A DNA stretch of 64,000 bases from the NCBI GenBank assembly GCA_963580285.1, contig OY757017.1:112935245-112999244 (forward strand), written 5' to 3'. A model generated the notes under the pieces. The model was given only the letters and a program-made list of their open reading frames with translations, was not told the DNA's origin and did not search any database. A program made the translations under genes and the position numbers. Source of the DNA: Lucinisca nassula (lineage: Eukaryota; Mollusca; Bivalvia; Lucinida; Lucinidae). The number at the start of each line of letters is the position of its first letter. Within the stretch, counting starts at the first letter, position 1. Of the stretch, positions 10,945 to 22,269 are shown piece by piece.

Positions 10945-11134
10945 CATGTGACATCAGCGACCAATCAGGACTCGACTCTAGGGAGGTCACGGGAAAAGGG
11001 GACATGCCGGTGGCATTTCTGGCTAGATTTTTTTTTGTCAGACTGACCCAGAGCTGCGTCTGGTGAAAAGGCTATAATTGTAGTGATGGGTAGGTATATT
11101 ATTAATTAAAATTAATTTTACATTAAAAATATCA

Positions 11135-11470
11135 TTTTATAAAGAATTGACAAAAACTATGCTTAAGTTTTGCAAAAAATACCACCTTCTTTGTCCTATG
11201 AAAGCCTCACCGAGGTGTGCTTATGATGAATAGCCACAACATATGGTTTTGTGCAGAAATAAGAAAAATAATACAATGTATGTGGATCTCTTATCTGATG
11301 CTTTGATTTAAAAGAAAGACTTAGCTCCCCAGGTTCTTCCATTTAAGAGTAGAATTCTTTACCCATTTCAGGCCGGAAACCCATAAAGAGGTACCCTGGC
11401 AAACAGTGCCGGCCCAGATCAGGCGCCGCAGAAAGTGGCGTCTGATCAGGGCCTCCACTGTTTGCTAAAA
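11135..11470. repeat. MITE arm and GCAAACAGTG hairpin element
   Basis: 11215-11345 is a right arm of the GTACTC-type palindromic MITE (GCAGAAATAAGAAAAATAA). 11399-11466 is the hairpin element: GCAAACAGTG ... GCGCCGCAGAAAGTGGCGTC ... CACTGTTTGC. The rest up to 11749 is AT-rich with nothing recognised. Confidence 0.6.
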
Positions 11471-11749
11471 GTTCAGTCATTTTCCAAATAAATTTCGAAG
11501 AAAACACAACTAGACACCCCTAAATTTTGAACTGGACTCCTGCCATATATAAGGAGGCAGATTCCAGTTGGAACAAAAAGGGTTAAAGTAGGACATCGTT
11601 TGCAGAGAAATAAAGTGGAAGTTAGGAAAGTTGCCTTCCTTGCTTATAGAAATATAATAAGAGATGCTATTTGCCTAAGGAGGTGTATGTAGTTTGTAGT
11701 TGTCTGTATTTGAAATAGCAAAAGATCTGTTTATTTTCATATCTTGCAG

Positions 11750-11866
11750 ACAGTATAGATGCGGACAAGGTGAAGAATTTGGTTCACTGCCTGTATCATT
11801 CAGAAGAAGAAGGGGATGAAACTCAAGTTAAAGTGCCAAAAACATTTGAAGAGAGGAAACAGCTAG
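11750..11866 (+). CDS. RHPN2: Rhophilin-2-like, BRO1 domain exon
   Basis: Acceptor TCTTGCAG ends at 11749 and donor CTAG/GTACAC lies at 11866/11867. The 117-bp exon encodes SIDADKVKNLVHCL, then an acidic linker and PKTFEERKQLG. This continues the BRO1 domain with residues that look like a rhophilin loop and helix. It enters in phase 1 (G+AC = Asp) and leaves in phase 1 (its final G joins CC to make Ala). The exon is a multiple of three, so its skipping would keep the frame. The introns on either side are 9.8 kb and 20 kb. Confidence 0.9.
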
Positions 11867-12063
11867 GTACACAGTGCTTTATTACCATGACTGACAGCTG
11901 TAAATTCAGGCCCACATGTTGTAGCATTCATGTCATGATAAGCTTAGTTGATAGAAGTGAAGGCAATGATCAGGAATCGATACAATTAAGCCTGAATTTG
12001 AATTGTTCACAACTTGCAAAATACATTCAAGTGAGAAATTTTAACTGTTAAAATATACAAAGA

Positions 12064-12143
12064 ATGATATTTGTCCTGCTCATAAATATTAAAATGCCAA
12101 CAATTGTTGGCATTTTAATATTTATGAGCAGTGCAAATATCAT
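12064..12143. repeat. Nearly perfect 80-bp palindrome with no loop
   Basis: 12076-12103 and 12104-12131 are exact reverse complements (28 bp each, centre AATT). Outer arms 12064-12073 and 12134-12143 are also exact. Only two base pairs in forty mismatch. It lies 200 bp inside intron 2. No other copy was seen, and the origin is unknown. Confidence 0.95.
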
Positions 12144-12199
12144 GTTCAACTGAGTTGAGCACAAGAAACATTTTATTACCAAGTGATCAGATACTGATA

Positions 12200-12640
12200 G
12201 TTAAAGGTGCATTATTGAGCTATCGGGCTTCAAAAATGAAAAGCGTGTTTTTCGGTTTTATTTCTTCTATTCATGTAGCTTTGTCATTTGTAATCTTCTG
12301 AAACCAAATACCACTTCAGAACTTTGTGAAAATCGTCGTTTTCATTTTTGTTTATTTGTTGTTTTTGGGAATTTCAATCTAAAAATATTCCTGTCACGTG
12401 ACAAAAAGCCGGGCAACATCACTGCGGCGAACAATAAGATGGCGACCTCCGGTTCATCTGAGGAAAGTAGAATTTTTAGTTCAAATTACAAGTATTTGAC
12501 TTTCAACTGCACTGACACAATACTATCATGCATGTTAATCTGTTATCAAATGCTAACGCATCAATTTACAGGCAAGAAGATAATTTTACCGTCAATATCT
12601 AAGGATGAATTTCTGAATCGATGAGAATTGACATGGGGTC
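12200..12640 (+). repeat. TTAAAGGTGCATTATTGAGC element with promoter-like end
   Basis: Its first 21 bases recur as reverse complement at 30742-30762. It runs into a CG-richer segment with CACGTGAC at 12394 and AAGATGGCGAC at 12436-12446, a YY1-like motif over an ATG. A 61-codon ORF (12439-12624) starts there but resembles nothing known. It may be an old transposon 5' end or a dead promoter. Confidence 0.45.
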
Positions 12641-12731
12641 GTTTCAAAGATACACAAAAACCGCATACATGTGAGAGTACATGTATGATGTGGGTATTTG
12701 TTAGAATTAGACGATACTAGCAATAACCTTT

Positions 12732-13283
12732 TGATTTGTTTGATTTGAGGGTTAACGTCCCAATTAACACTGTTTAACGTCCCCATCAACACTGTATAAG
12801 TAATTTTGGAGACCTAGCTTACAATTTTGTGGGACTTTTATATACCCGACATTGAGATGAAATGAGATCTCATTCCCTGTCGCTTACGGGCCTCCGTGGC
12901 CTAGTGGTTAAGAGCGCTGACTCTTGATCATTAGGTCTCTCACCGCTGTGGTTCGAGCCTCGCTCGGGTCATATGTGAGACGCCAAGTTCTGCAACGGAA
13001 GGTCAGATGGTTTTTCTCCGGGTACTCCAGTTTTCGCCCACCTCTGATTAACGATCGGCTCGATATGAGTGAAATAATCTTGAAAGGGCCGTAAAACCAA
13101 AAAAAAAAAAAATCCCTGTCGCCCAATGAAACCAATAGGGTTTATATGAATGGGCGGCCCGACTCGCACCGCTTTGCCTGGGCAGGCTTGAATCCTTTAG
13201 GCGGTTTACCAATACTCCTAAGCGGTCGGTTTAAGCTCTGCCTGGCACCATCTGCACCTATTTCTTCAAGCCCCGCCATGGGA
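12732..13283 (-). mobile_element. SINE family C, split by a nested SINE A
   Basis: Minus-strand SINE body: tail side TTTGATTTGAGG, GACGTTAA-type end, CCCACAAAATTG complement, and ACCAATAGGGTTTATAT. It is interrupted at 12884-13112. The tRNA-like head is missing, ending at the CCCCGCCATGGG region. Confidence 0.85.
12874..13122 (+). mobile_element. SINE family A, full copy nested in SINE C
   Basis: Head GGCCTCCGTGGCCTAGTGG with A box and GGTTCGAGCCTCG B box; body ends GAAATAATCTTGAAAGGGCC and an A-rich tail. It is flanked by the perfect 10-bp duplication TCCCTGTCGC at 12874-12883 and 13113-13122. It inserted after SINE C. Confidence 0.93.
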
Positions 13284-13340
13284 GCCGAGCAAGAACTTTT
13301 TAATACCGAAACAAAAGAGAAACACTATCCATATTCGCAC

Positions 13341-13860
13341 CGCCCAGCGGGGCTTGAAGAAATATATGGGCTGCATAATGCTTCCACGCAGAGCTGTAAC
13401 TGACCTGCAAACGAGTACTGGTAAACAGCTTAGAAGATCTAAGCCTGGGTACGGGCCTCCGTGGCCTAGTGGATAAGAGCGCTGACTTTTAGTCATTAGG
13501 TCTCTCACCGCCGTTGGTTGGAGCCTCGCTCGGGCCACGTGTGAGACGCCAAGTTCTGCAACGGAAGGTCAGGTGGTTTTTCTCCGGGTACTCCGGTTTT
13601 CGCCCACCTCTGATTAACGATCGGCTCGATATGAGTGAAATAATCTTGAAAGGGCCGTAAAACCCAAACCCCAAACCCCATCTAAGCCTGGGCAAGCAAA
13701 GCGATGCAAGTCCGTCCATTTGTTTCCCTGGGCGACAGGGCTTGAGAAGTCATTTCATCTCAATGTCTGGTAAAAGTCCCACAAAATTGTTATCAACGTC
13801 TCCAAAATGACCTTTACAGTGTTGAAGGGGACGTTAAACCTCAAACCAAACAAACAAACG
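13341..13860 (+). mobile_element. SINE family C, split by a second nested SINE A
   Basis: Plus-strand body from CGCCCAGCGGGGCTTG through GAGTACTGGTAAAC and ATTTCATCTCAATGTC to a CCAAACAAACAAACG tail. It is interrupted at 13450-13679. With 12732-13283 it forms an inverted SINE C pair around a 57-bp spacer. Confidence 0.87.
13437..13692 (+). mobile_element. SINE family A, full copy nested in SINE C
   Basis: Same family as 12884-13112. It has the perfect 13-bp duplication ATCTAAGCCTGGG at 13437-13449 and 13680-13692. The tail is CCCAAACCCCAAACCCC rather than plain A. Confidence 0.93.
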
Positions 13861-13944
13861 TGCACCAGGACCTACTCACTGATACTGGGATCGGCCACAT
13901 TTTACCATTACTTGCAGATTTACAGCACACATCAATCTTGCGCT

Positions 13945-14234
13945 GACCTCGGTAGCTCAGTCGGATGCGCGTCTGACTGCTGATCATGGGGAAGCAGGTT
14001 CGATACCTGCCAGGGTCGGCAATATTCTTTCGCGGGGATTGATCAAGAAATCTTTCCTACGGTCATTCTCTCCATTCCGCTGGCTCAAGAAGGGCAGTTG
14101 TCAGTTTCTGGCGAAAGAATGTGCACTCTCCTGGTTACCTCTTACGTATAAGCCTGCCCAGGAAAAGTAAACTGACAGGCTCAAAAACGGCCTTAACAGT
14201 GTTGACTTGGCCGTAAACCTCAAAACAAACAAAC
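13945..14234 (+). mobile_element. SINE family B, near full length
   Basis: Head GACCTCGGTAGCTCAGTCGG with a B box GGTTCGATACC; body with AAGAAGGGCAGTTGTCAG and GAATGTGCACT; ends TTGACTTGGCCGTAAACC and a CAAACAAACAAAC tail. It is tRNA-derived. Confidence 0.85.
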
Positions 14235-14282
14235 AGTTAACCTGCATAGGGGATGACTCTCCCTGAACAGGGCGCCTCCAGT

Positions 14283-14755
14283 TTGTTTGTTTGATTTGTG
14301 GTTTAACGTCCCCGTCAGCACTTTAAAGGTCATTTTGGAGACGTTGCTTCCAATTTTGTGGGACTTTTACCCGACATTGAGATGAGATGACATCTCAAGC
14401 CCTGTCGCCCAATGAAACCCATAGGGTTTATTAGCATAGGCGGTCCGCCTCGCACCGCGGTTCCTGGACAGGCTTAGATCCTCTAAGCGGTTTACCAGTA
14501 CAGGTGTGCGGGCCGGATTCAGCTCTGCGTGGAAGCATCATGCAGCCCATATATTTCGTCAAGCCCCCATGGGCGGGGGCCGGTGCCTCCAGTTAAACGT
14601 TCCAATCCAAAGGGCGGTGCGCATTTTGACATTCATCGCTGTAAATGGTGTTCAGATACCGAAATAATCATCGCCGGGTCGAACCGAGGGCCTCTGGCAT
14701 CTGAGTCAAGTGCACTAACCACTCTGGGCTTAACCACTGAGCTGTCACGCTCAGT
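14283..14755 (-). mobile_element. SINE family C with its tRNA-like head
   Basis: This copy keeps the head, seen as complement: GGTCGAACCGAGGGCC at 14678 is the B box side and CCACTGAGCTGTCACGC at 14733 the A box side. The full length is therefore about 470 bp, longer than families A and B. A G-run of about 22 follows at 14837-14858. Confidence 0.85.
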
Positions 14756-14899
14756 TTATTACATAAACTCCAGGTTTGCAGGATGAGACTCTGCACAGTA
14801 ATTGGCTCTTTCGTTGTACATTGGGTCGTTCTCCCTGCGGGGGGGGGGGGGGGGGGGAGGATGTGAGTACCAGCTGATAGCAAGCCGGCGGAATGAACA

Positions 14900-15850
14900 A
14901 CTGACAGCGCATAAATGTCATCCTACTAGATTTCAGTAAGGCCTTTCACGAGGTTCCGCACAATTTCATTGCTGATGGATACCAGAAAGTCGTAATTGAG
15001 GTTTTCTTCGTCTGCGCCCGTTACTTCTGGTGTTCCACAGAGTACAGTGCTCGGCACTCTCCTCTTCCTCATATACATCAACGACTTGCCACCACGCGTC
15101 TCCCCTGTTCGCTGATCACTGCCTGTTGTACCGAGTTGCTGTCGCTCAAGAGGACTTTAATTATTTACAAGCATGGGAGAGAGACTGATAGATGCGTTTT
15201 CACCCAGACAAGACTTAGTCTGAGTACATCAGAATCGGCAACAAAAGCAAGATAATGGAGTCGTCATACAACATCCATTGCCAGAAGTAAAGCAAAAAAC
15301 CTGGCTATAGACAGTACACTGGTGTGAAATAGTCACACTGACATGCTTAGACTAGCTTCTAGTCGGATATCATATTTTAAAGTTAATAAGTAATATTCTT
15401 CTACCCCTTATTTGATCTTGGGAAGATATACTCTGACTAAAATGCCAGTTTGCCTTATCAGTTGGTGTTCGGTAAGGGGTACAGAAAGGCAATAAACATT
15501 TCATGACTGTAGCTGTAATCAATCATTTACCAAGGATCTTGCGAGGTAAAATTCGCATTGTACTAGACCTTGGTGTCTGAGACAAGATTAAAGTCTAACA
15601 AGGTTTCATATTTGATAAAAACACACATGAAGGTTGGTAATTGGTAAATATGACATCAAGGTCTAGTAGCTAGACTATGACATGCTATCTACGACAGACA
15701 GCCAGACAGCTGCTTTCCTATCCTACGCAGGAATCTCTCTGCATGCCCAAAGGACATCAAGGCAACAGCATACAAGTCACTAGTTAGACCTAAACTAGAA
15801 TATGCTGCCACCCCCTGGGACCCCTACAAACAAACTAGTCCAGTTCAATC
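14900..15850 (+). pseudogene. LINE reverse transcriptase remnant (jockey/CR1 type)
   Basis: RT motif A is at 14918 (VILLDFSKAFHEVPH, with D replaced by H after KAF). Motif B is near 15030 ([15 protein letters not shown]). Motif C is near 15105 ([10 protein letters not shown], second Asp replaced by His). After a 330-bp unrelated AT-rich interruption (about 15360-15690) the thumb continues as NLSACPKDIKATAYKSLVRP and LEYAATPWDPY. Catalytic changes, frameshifts and the gap show it is dead. It is on the + strand, unlike the copy at 18 kb. Confidence 0.85.
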
Positions 15851-18015
15851 GCAATCTTCCGCTCACATCGTCTATCTTACTGATCATATGCATATTGGAA
15901 ATGAAAAAAGGGAGGTTGGTAAAACCTAGTATTCCTTGAATTTCTCGAATCAAGGTCTGCTTTATTAAGGAAATTTCGTAATCCCGGATCGTTTTGTTAT
16001 TGACGAAGAGCTCTGTGTGAATGATCCATGTCCCTGTCTTGAGATAGATATAAGAGCTTTATTTGTTTAACCGTCATTCATGAAGGCTTACAAAAGTATT
16101 TAGGCTGCTGAAATATATATATTGGATTTTTCAAGTACGGCAACTTGGATTTTTTTAAGTACGGCAACTTGGAAAAAAAATGCTGAATTAACTGTACGGT
16201 TACTTGCGTCACAAAATTGCAAATTTGGAAACTACTGACACCATTTTGACATCGTTTGGAAGGAAAGGCCGTGGTTATTATCATGTTTGGTTTCATCACA
16301 TAGGGATCGATTATAATGCTAGTGCTGATCGTAAATCAATCTATTTTTGCATGAAACAGATGGAGATGTGAAATCTACACCAGGGCCATATTTCCTTTTG
16401 AGAATTCTTTGTCGTTGCTTTCGCTTTGTTTCATTACTGAAAATACTTTGGAAGAAAGTCTGTCCCCTATTGGTCTATTCAACGGAAGGAACTTTCCTTT
16501 CGTGATGGGAAGTTTTTCTCTTTTTTTTTCTTTTTTTTTCTTTTTGTTGTTTTTGTTTACGAAATAAAGTTTGTTTTTCAGTGAGCTGAAATAGTTTCTA
16601 CTTCGTTCTTGTGAACTTTACAACTAGAATAGACGTTAGTTTATGCTTTGAGAAGTGTTTATTCCTTTGACGAGAGTTTATTCAAACGAAGGTCCTGTAA
16701 TATGCATACTATACTCCAGTTATTTAAGATTATGAGTGTGGCCATTATTATTATTATTATTATTATTTTTTTTATTTATTTATTTTTTTTTGCATTACGA
16801 AAACATGCCTCTTCAAATAAATTGAACATATTTCCACCCAAAAAATGAAAATGTTCAGATAAAAGATTCTGCTATTTTTCATAATTCAGCTCATAACGTA
16901 GATTTTGGGTACTCGTTGGAACCGTCTCGACCAGGCGGTTTCTGACGAGTACCAAAAATCTATGTTTTGGGCAGAAATGCGAAAAATAATGTACACCCAT
17001 ACAAACCCCATTCTACTGGATTAAAGTGAAGTTTAAGAGGGTCAAAATTGCATAGGCATGTTTTCATGATGGTCTTCTGTTTTTGTTTTTTTTTTTTCGA
17101 AATCGGCCACGTGCACACATGTTGCAATTTTTATCTTGTATATTCTAACCATTTCACATTTGTACGGTTTAGTAACGCCACAGACAACAAAAAGCTACTT
17201 TAAAGAAGGTGATTTAAGGTTCCTCAATACAGTTATTTCACTACATTTGAGGTACTGAAAAAATCATATTTGCAAATAGTTACCCAAACAGATTTTTCAT
17301 CAGATGGTAGTCCATGTAAATGTAAGAATATGAAAGCAAAATATTTTTATTGGAAAGTCACCATGTTAGTAATTTATTGCATTTTTCCATGGTTTTGCAA
17401 AAATGATATCTTAATCCACAGAACAAAAATGTGTAAAATACTATCATAGAATTGTGGCTAAAGGTTACCTTTAGGCACTGCAAGAGTGGAATTTCAAGTA
17501 AAATACCTAAATAGTACTGAAAATTAATGATTCCTCCCCCACCCCCCCCCCCCCCCCCCCCAAAATGTAATTATTTCACCTGGTACTATTTTTAAATTCA
17601 GTGTATGGTAGCCAAAAATGACCAGTTCTACCAAGTTGGCAGTAAGATCACTGATTGGGTTGAGGTGTTGCAATCTCTTGCATTTAGCTTGTAAAATGAT
17701 TGACCTTCTTTGGTGCTTTTAGTATTTCATTTTATATATTTCATTCATGCAATTTATAACAATTTATGAATCACTGCACCAAAGTTTCACTGTATTATTG
17801 ATTGTGTTTACTGGGTGGATGATTTGATACTGGAATAAAATCCAAAACCAAAAAAAAAAAAAAAAAAAATAAGATAAAAACAGTTTATCCCCATATTTGA
17901 ACTGAAAGAATGAAAGCAGCCTGTTCAGCACCAGGATTTTTGTGCAAAAGGCTTCTGATCACTTCCAATAACTGCTATGTTATAGCAGTGATTTTTACCC
18001 ATTGATTTGTTACAT
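15851..18015. other. AT-rich intron DNA with simple repeats and one MITE palindrome
   Basis: No gene is seen. 16744-16790 is (ATT)n then T-rich. 16890-17000 is a GTACTC-type MITE palindrome (GGGTACTCGTTGGAACCG and its degraded complement). 17536-17561 is a C-run and 17850-17868 an A-run. 16120-16175 carries a short tandem duplication (AGTACGGCAACTTGGA). Confidence 0.6.
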
Positions 18016-19075
18016 AAGAATCAGAATCAGAATTGTTACTGGTGACACGTCAAATGACATTCATACACCAGGACCTGTGATATGGGAAGTTAGTCCCTAG
18101 CTATAACCAAAGATGTAAACTTAGCTACACAATCATCAGCACCTTCCGCCGTCGAAATAATAGAATCCGGAAGGGCATTCCAATCTCTAATGGTTCGGGG
18201 GAAGAACGATTCTTTATAAATATCCGTTCTTGCAGTAAGGGTCTGAAACGTCATTGAATGGTGCTGTCTACAGTGCCTAGCCGGGGGAACAAGGTCATCT
18301 GTTGGAATGCTGGCAGCACCCTTTAGACCTTTGTATAAGAGTATGAGCCTACTGTCTCTTCTCCTTTTCTTGAGAGACTCCCATCTTAATTTTCCTAGAA
18401 TTCCAGTCATGCTCCAAGTTTCAAAGCAGTAATTTCCAGTTACAAATCTAGCCGCTCTATTCTGAACTTTTTCAATTTCTTCATTTAGGACCACTCCGCT
18501 TGGGTCCCAGATGCAACTACCATATTCCAAGATTGGGCGAACAAGTCCCCTGTATGCTGTCTCTTTCACATCCTGGGGACACTGATGAAGATTTCGCCTC
18601 AGGAATCCAAGAGTTCTATTCGCCTTTGTACATGTACATATTGCATATCTCAAATCGTGAGTGATTGTCACACCAAGGTATTTAATGGAATTCACATTTT
18701 CGAGGACAGTTCCCTCTAAAGTGTAAGAAGCCTCAACTTTATTAGATCTCTTCCTTGTTATCTGCATAATATTGCATTTAACTGGCTGAAATCTCATGCC
18801 CCATTTTCGGGCCCAACATCCTAATCCATCTATGTCAGCCTGAAGTTTCAGTGAGTCATCTGTATCTCTAATTTCCCGGTAACAAACACAGTCATCTGCG
18901 AAAAGTCTTATTTCTGAGTCAATGTCAGAGGAAATATCATTGATGTACAGGGAGAACAATAGAGGACCAAGAACAGTCCCTTGTGGGACTCCAGACAAAA
19001 CTGGCGCCCATACTGAAGATTCACCATTAACAAAAACACGCTGTTTTCTGTTCACATGAGTCCCCATAAACAAAT
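18016..19075 (-). mobile_element. 5'-truncated LINE (jockey/CR1 type), RT ORF still open
   Basis: An open frame of 327 codons (19073-18090) covers RT motifs B to E and the thumb: LSGVPQGTVLGPLLF, the catalytic RLFADDCVCY, IKYLGVTITHDL, TKANRTLGFLRRNL and LVRPILEYGSCIWDP. The endonuclease and the first RT motifs are absent, so it is a dead-on-arrival copy. Compared with the usual motif between LGVT.. and KANR it seems to lack about three residues. The element ends in a short untranslated tail with an ATTCTG repeat (complement at 18019-18037), a tail style known from CR1-like elements. It opposes the host gene in intron 2. The best-kept LINE in the window. Confidence 0.88.
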
Positions 19076-19384
19076 AATTGATGTTTGGACATATTTATCT
19101 AATCCAATTAATGATCTGTTGTGTCACCTACTTACCAATGTGCGGGTTGGTAAAATTTCATAGAAGCCCAATGCTTTTAATATGTTTTGCTGAAAGAAGT
19201 TAAAAAAGAAATCTACCCTTTTCAACTTGTTTACTTGGGAACAGGGGTGAACAACACAAACAGGACAATGTTACACGTAGAAACTAGTTCAGAAATGAAG
19301 GCATACTATTCATGAATTAACGAACAAATTATGTTAGAAAGTATGTGAAAGTAGGCGCAAGACAGTTTCAAATATGAATATTAT

Positions 19385-22269
19385 GTTTTAAAGGGGGAGT
19401 TCCAGCCTATAGTAAATTTCCATAGGGTTCTGCCCACGCACAGATGTCCATGATATTGTGCATTATTAATACCTGGTAAATACTGTTCATTATTTAGCCA
19501 TTTCACTCTCATATCTGTGTTCATCATAAATCTACAATGTTTTGTTTATTTCTGCATCTGAAAATAGGGGTACCCCCAAACAAGTATACATATACACAAC
19601 AGCTTCTTATGTTTTGGAGTTATTTTGTTCTCAGGCATCACTGTAGTCATTTGAGATTATTTTTGTATCACATTTACTATTGTTCAGGTAAAGTTCAATA
19701 GACCATGCTCAATTTCATATGGAGGAGACCCTAGACTTCACAACCATAAAATCTTTTGGAATATGTTTGACTTTTGATTTCATACTGTTGCAGTTCTTGT
19801 CACCTCATCATTTTAATATGAAAATTGCCCGTATATGTGTAGAACATTTTATCAAATTTTCTTGAAAGTCTGGGACCGGTAACATACTGCATTTGAACAT
19901 TGAATAGTAATGGTCAGATTTTTATTTTTTCCAAACCATTTGTAGATATGGTATAACATTTTCATTCAAGAAATTGCTCGCAAATAATATATATAAACAT
20001 GAATATATGTTTGTTAAAACCACAATGTGTATAATATGAGCTCATATAATCAGCAGCTGTATCAGTTATGGTACCCTGGGGGACACCAATAACACAATTT
20101 ATTTTGAGCGTTCATTAACATTCAATAAAAATATATTTCATTATATAACAAGAGTTTTTGTATTTAATATAATCTTAAAGCTTGCTGAAGCTTATTATGA
20201 CAAAGACTGTTAAATTGGCAAGTAAAATGGATGGTTCTGTAAACCAGACAATTTTCTTGATTCTCTAATAAGTATGTATTATGCAGTATTATATGTATGC
20301 TGCAGTCAACTTAAAAATGTTTAAAAAGTCAGTCATACTGGAATGGCACAGCTTGCTTGAATAGCCAAGATTTATGATGTTTTTATAATGGTGTGCCAGG
20401 TAGTTCATAATACCACAGACTTTTGGCCCACTGTATACACAGATTACCGTAGACAAAATGGAAACACTGTTGTTTTGGCTCTTTTGCCACTCTGACAATG
20501 TCCCCTCAAAATCTGAACTAAGCTACAGTCTACTTAAAACATAACAAATGTTTCCTGCTGTGCAAATCCGTGTAAGAAAGTTATATTCTTAAATATGATC
20601 TGGAAAACAACCAGTTATTTTGAGTAACATGATTAAATATAATAGAGACGACTATTCATACTTTCAAAGGATTTCAGAGGAAGAAAAGAGCCAACAGTAT
20701 ATTTGCTATCAGTGCTATAGAAAAATATAAAGCCAACTGCAGATTTTGGCTCCGCAAATATGCTAGTAGTACCGCTAACAGCTGATTCACGCCATTTGTA
20801 AAACTGATGAATACAGAGCTAGAAAGCTTAACTTTGATGGCAGGTACTGCATACATATGACTAAATATGCGAATGGTATAACTACATCTAAATATAATAT
20901 CAGCTATAAAATAAATTTGTTACAGCAACTTGCCTTCCACCTATTTCATTTAGGGAAGTGTATGCCAAATGCCAATTCTACAACTAGTTCCTGTGCATTT
21001 ATTTTGAAGACTAAAACATTGTACCTTACACTTTTGCAGATGTTATAATGAACCTAGAAAAAAAATGCAGAAAATTCTTTCCATGATCTCACAAAACTTT
21101 TGGTGGGGGAGGGGAGTGTGAGTCTCTTTGACCAAGTGATGTTAGAAAACATCAACAATACAAGGACCAATCAATCATAAGAACAAATCAGAAACTCAGT
21201 CTGTCCCTTCAAGTTTGCAAATTATTGACTGCTGTTTTATTTTAAAGAAGAAAATGACAACAACAAAAATAAATAAGGAAAATGTAGGATTATGAAAGTA
21301 ACTAATTAAGCAAATCCATAACGTCATTGAGTATTACTGACATCAAGTGTCTTTGTATTGCAGGGTTTAAAATGTACAAGAAGGCCAAATAAAATAGGGT
21401 AAAAAGACCCACCATGTCTTATTCCTATTGTGTCATAATGTATTTTTTTTTTCAGCAATATTGTCAACACTAATATTCATCATGGACAGTGCATGAATGC
21501 ATTTTATTTTTCTCTTTAAAATTTTTGGATAAAACTTGACTTGTATACGTTGATAATGTATTTTCTCATTTACTTTTTATGTTTTTATTTATTTATTTAT
21601 TTATTTTTTTTTTTTTGGGGGGGGGGGGGGGGGTATTATATAAATGCCTATGCTAGCTTTGTATGATAAGGTGGCCCTAAATGAACATAAAAAACAATAG
21701 AAATACACTTTAAGGAAATCTTGTCCCCTGTTATTGAAATTGATTTTGGCACAAAAATTGATCTGAACCCATATCTAGCTTCCAAAAACATTGTTACCGG
21801 TTTCTGATTTTATTGAAATTTGTTTGCTATATAGAGCACATATGTGGCCTATTTTATATGCAGTATCTTGGGGTGACAAGATCAGTAACACATCTAATAC
21901 TTATAATGAACATCTTAATCTTTGCAAATTTTCATGAAAAATAGAAGAAATGTTGTAAATAAATTTATCAGGAAGATTAAAAGACATAGACACATTTACA
22001 TTTTTTGTATTAGATTAATCCTTATGGAGTTCTGTTGCCAATCAAAGCAACAAAATTTGAAAATAATCATACCTATTGATTTAAGACTGAAAAGTTCACA
22101 GGTGTGTATGACTTCTACAGGGGATTACCTCAGGGACCTCTCCTGAGACCTATAGTAATTTATCAAATTAAACAAAGTTATATATATAGTTGATAGACCT
22201 CAAGTAAACAACAACTGAAGTTTCAAGAAAATCTGTGCGTGGGCAGATTTGGAACTCCCCCTTTAAAGC
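19385..22269. mobile_element. 2.9-kb element with inverted ends and TTTAAA flanks
   Basis: The left end AAGGGGGAGTTCCA (19391) and right end TGGAACTCCCCCTT (22250-22263) are exact complements. A second matching block, TCTGCCCACGCACAGAT, lies 40 bases in on the left and directly inside on the right. Both sides are flanked by TTTAAA. The interior is AT-rich with no transposase that I recognise; it may be a large non-autonomous or fully decayed DNA transposon. Confidence 0.7.

Larger units (their letters stand above)
4095..11134 (+). mobile_element. Degenerate DIRS-like tyrosine-recombinase retrotransposon
   Basis: Inverted terminal repeats lie at 4095-4345 and about 10690-11134. An internal complementary region at 10557-10656 is made of the reverse complement of the left end followed by that of the right end. 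This is the layout known for DIRS elements, which integrate as circles with a tyrosine recombinase instead of an integrase. Between the repeats are remnants, in order, of a gag-like region, reverse transcriptase/RNase H, and tyrosine recombinase, broken by many stops and frameshifts. Two later insertions interrupt it (8025-9440 and 10781-10944). Without them the element is about 5.5 kb. No target duplication is seen, as expected. It sits in the same orientation as the host gene, inside intron 1. Confidence 0.87.

Noticed and set aside
2806..11975. Repeat of GTGAAGGCAATGATCAGGA at 2829 and 11957 as a conserved gene element
   Set aside because: The shared block is only about 25-30 bp, near two rhophilin exons. 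It may be a scrap of a dispersed repeat; too short to name.
12439..12624. 61-codon ORF behind a promoter-like segment
   Set aside because: The start context looks good, but the protein resembles nothing and the region belongs to a repeat with a second end at 30762. Kept only as an observation.
22080..22190. GLPQGPLLRP-like reading at 22118, similar to RT motif B
   Set aside because: The flanks on either side do not read as reverse transcriptase in any frame over more than about 15 residues. Probably chance.
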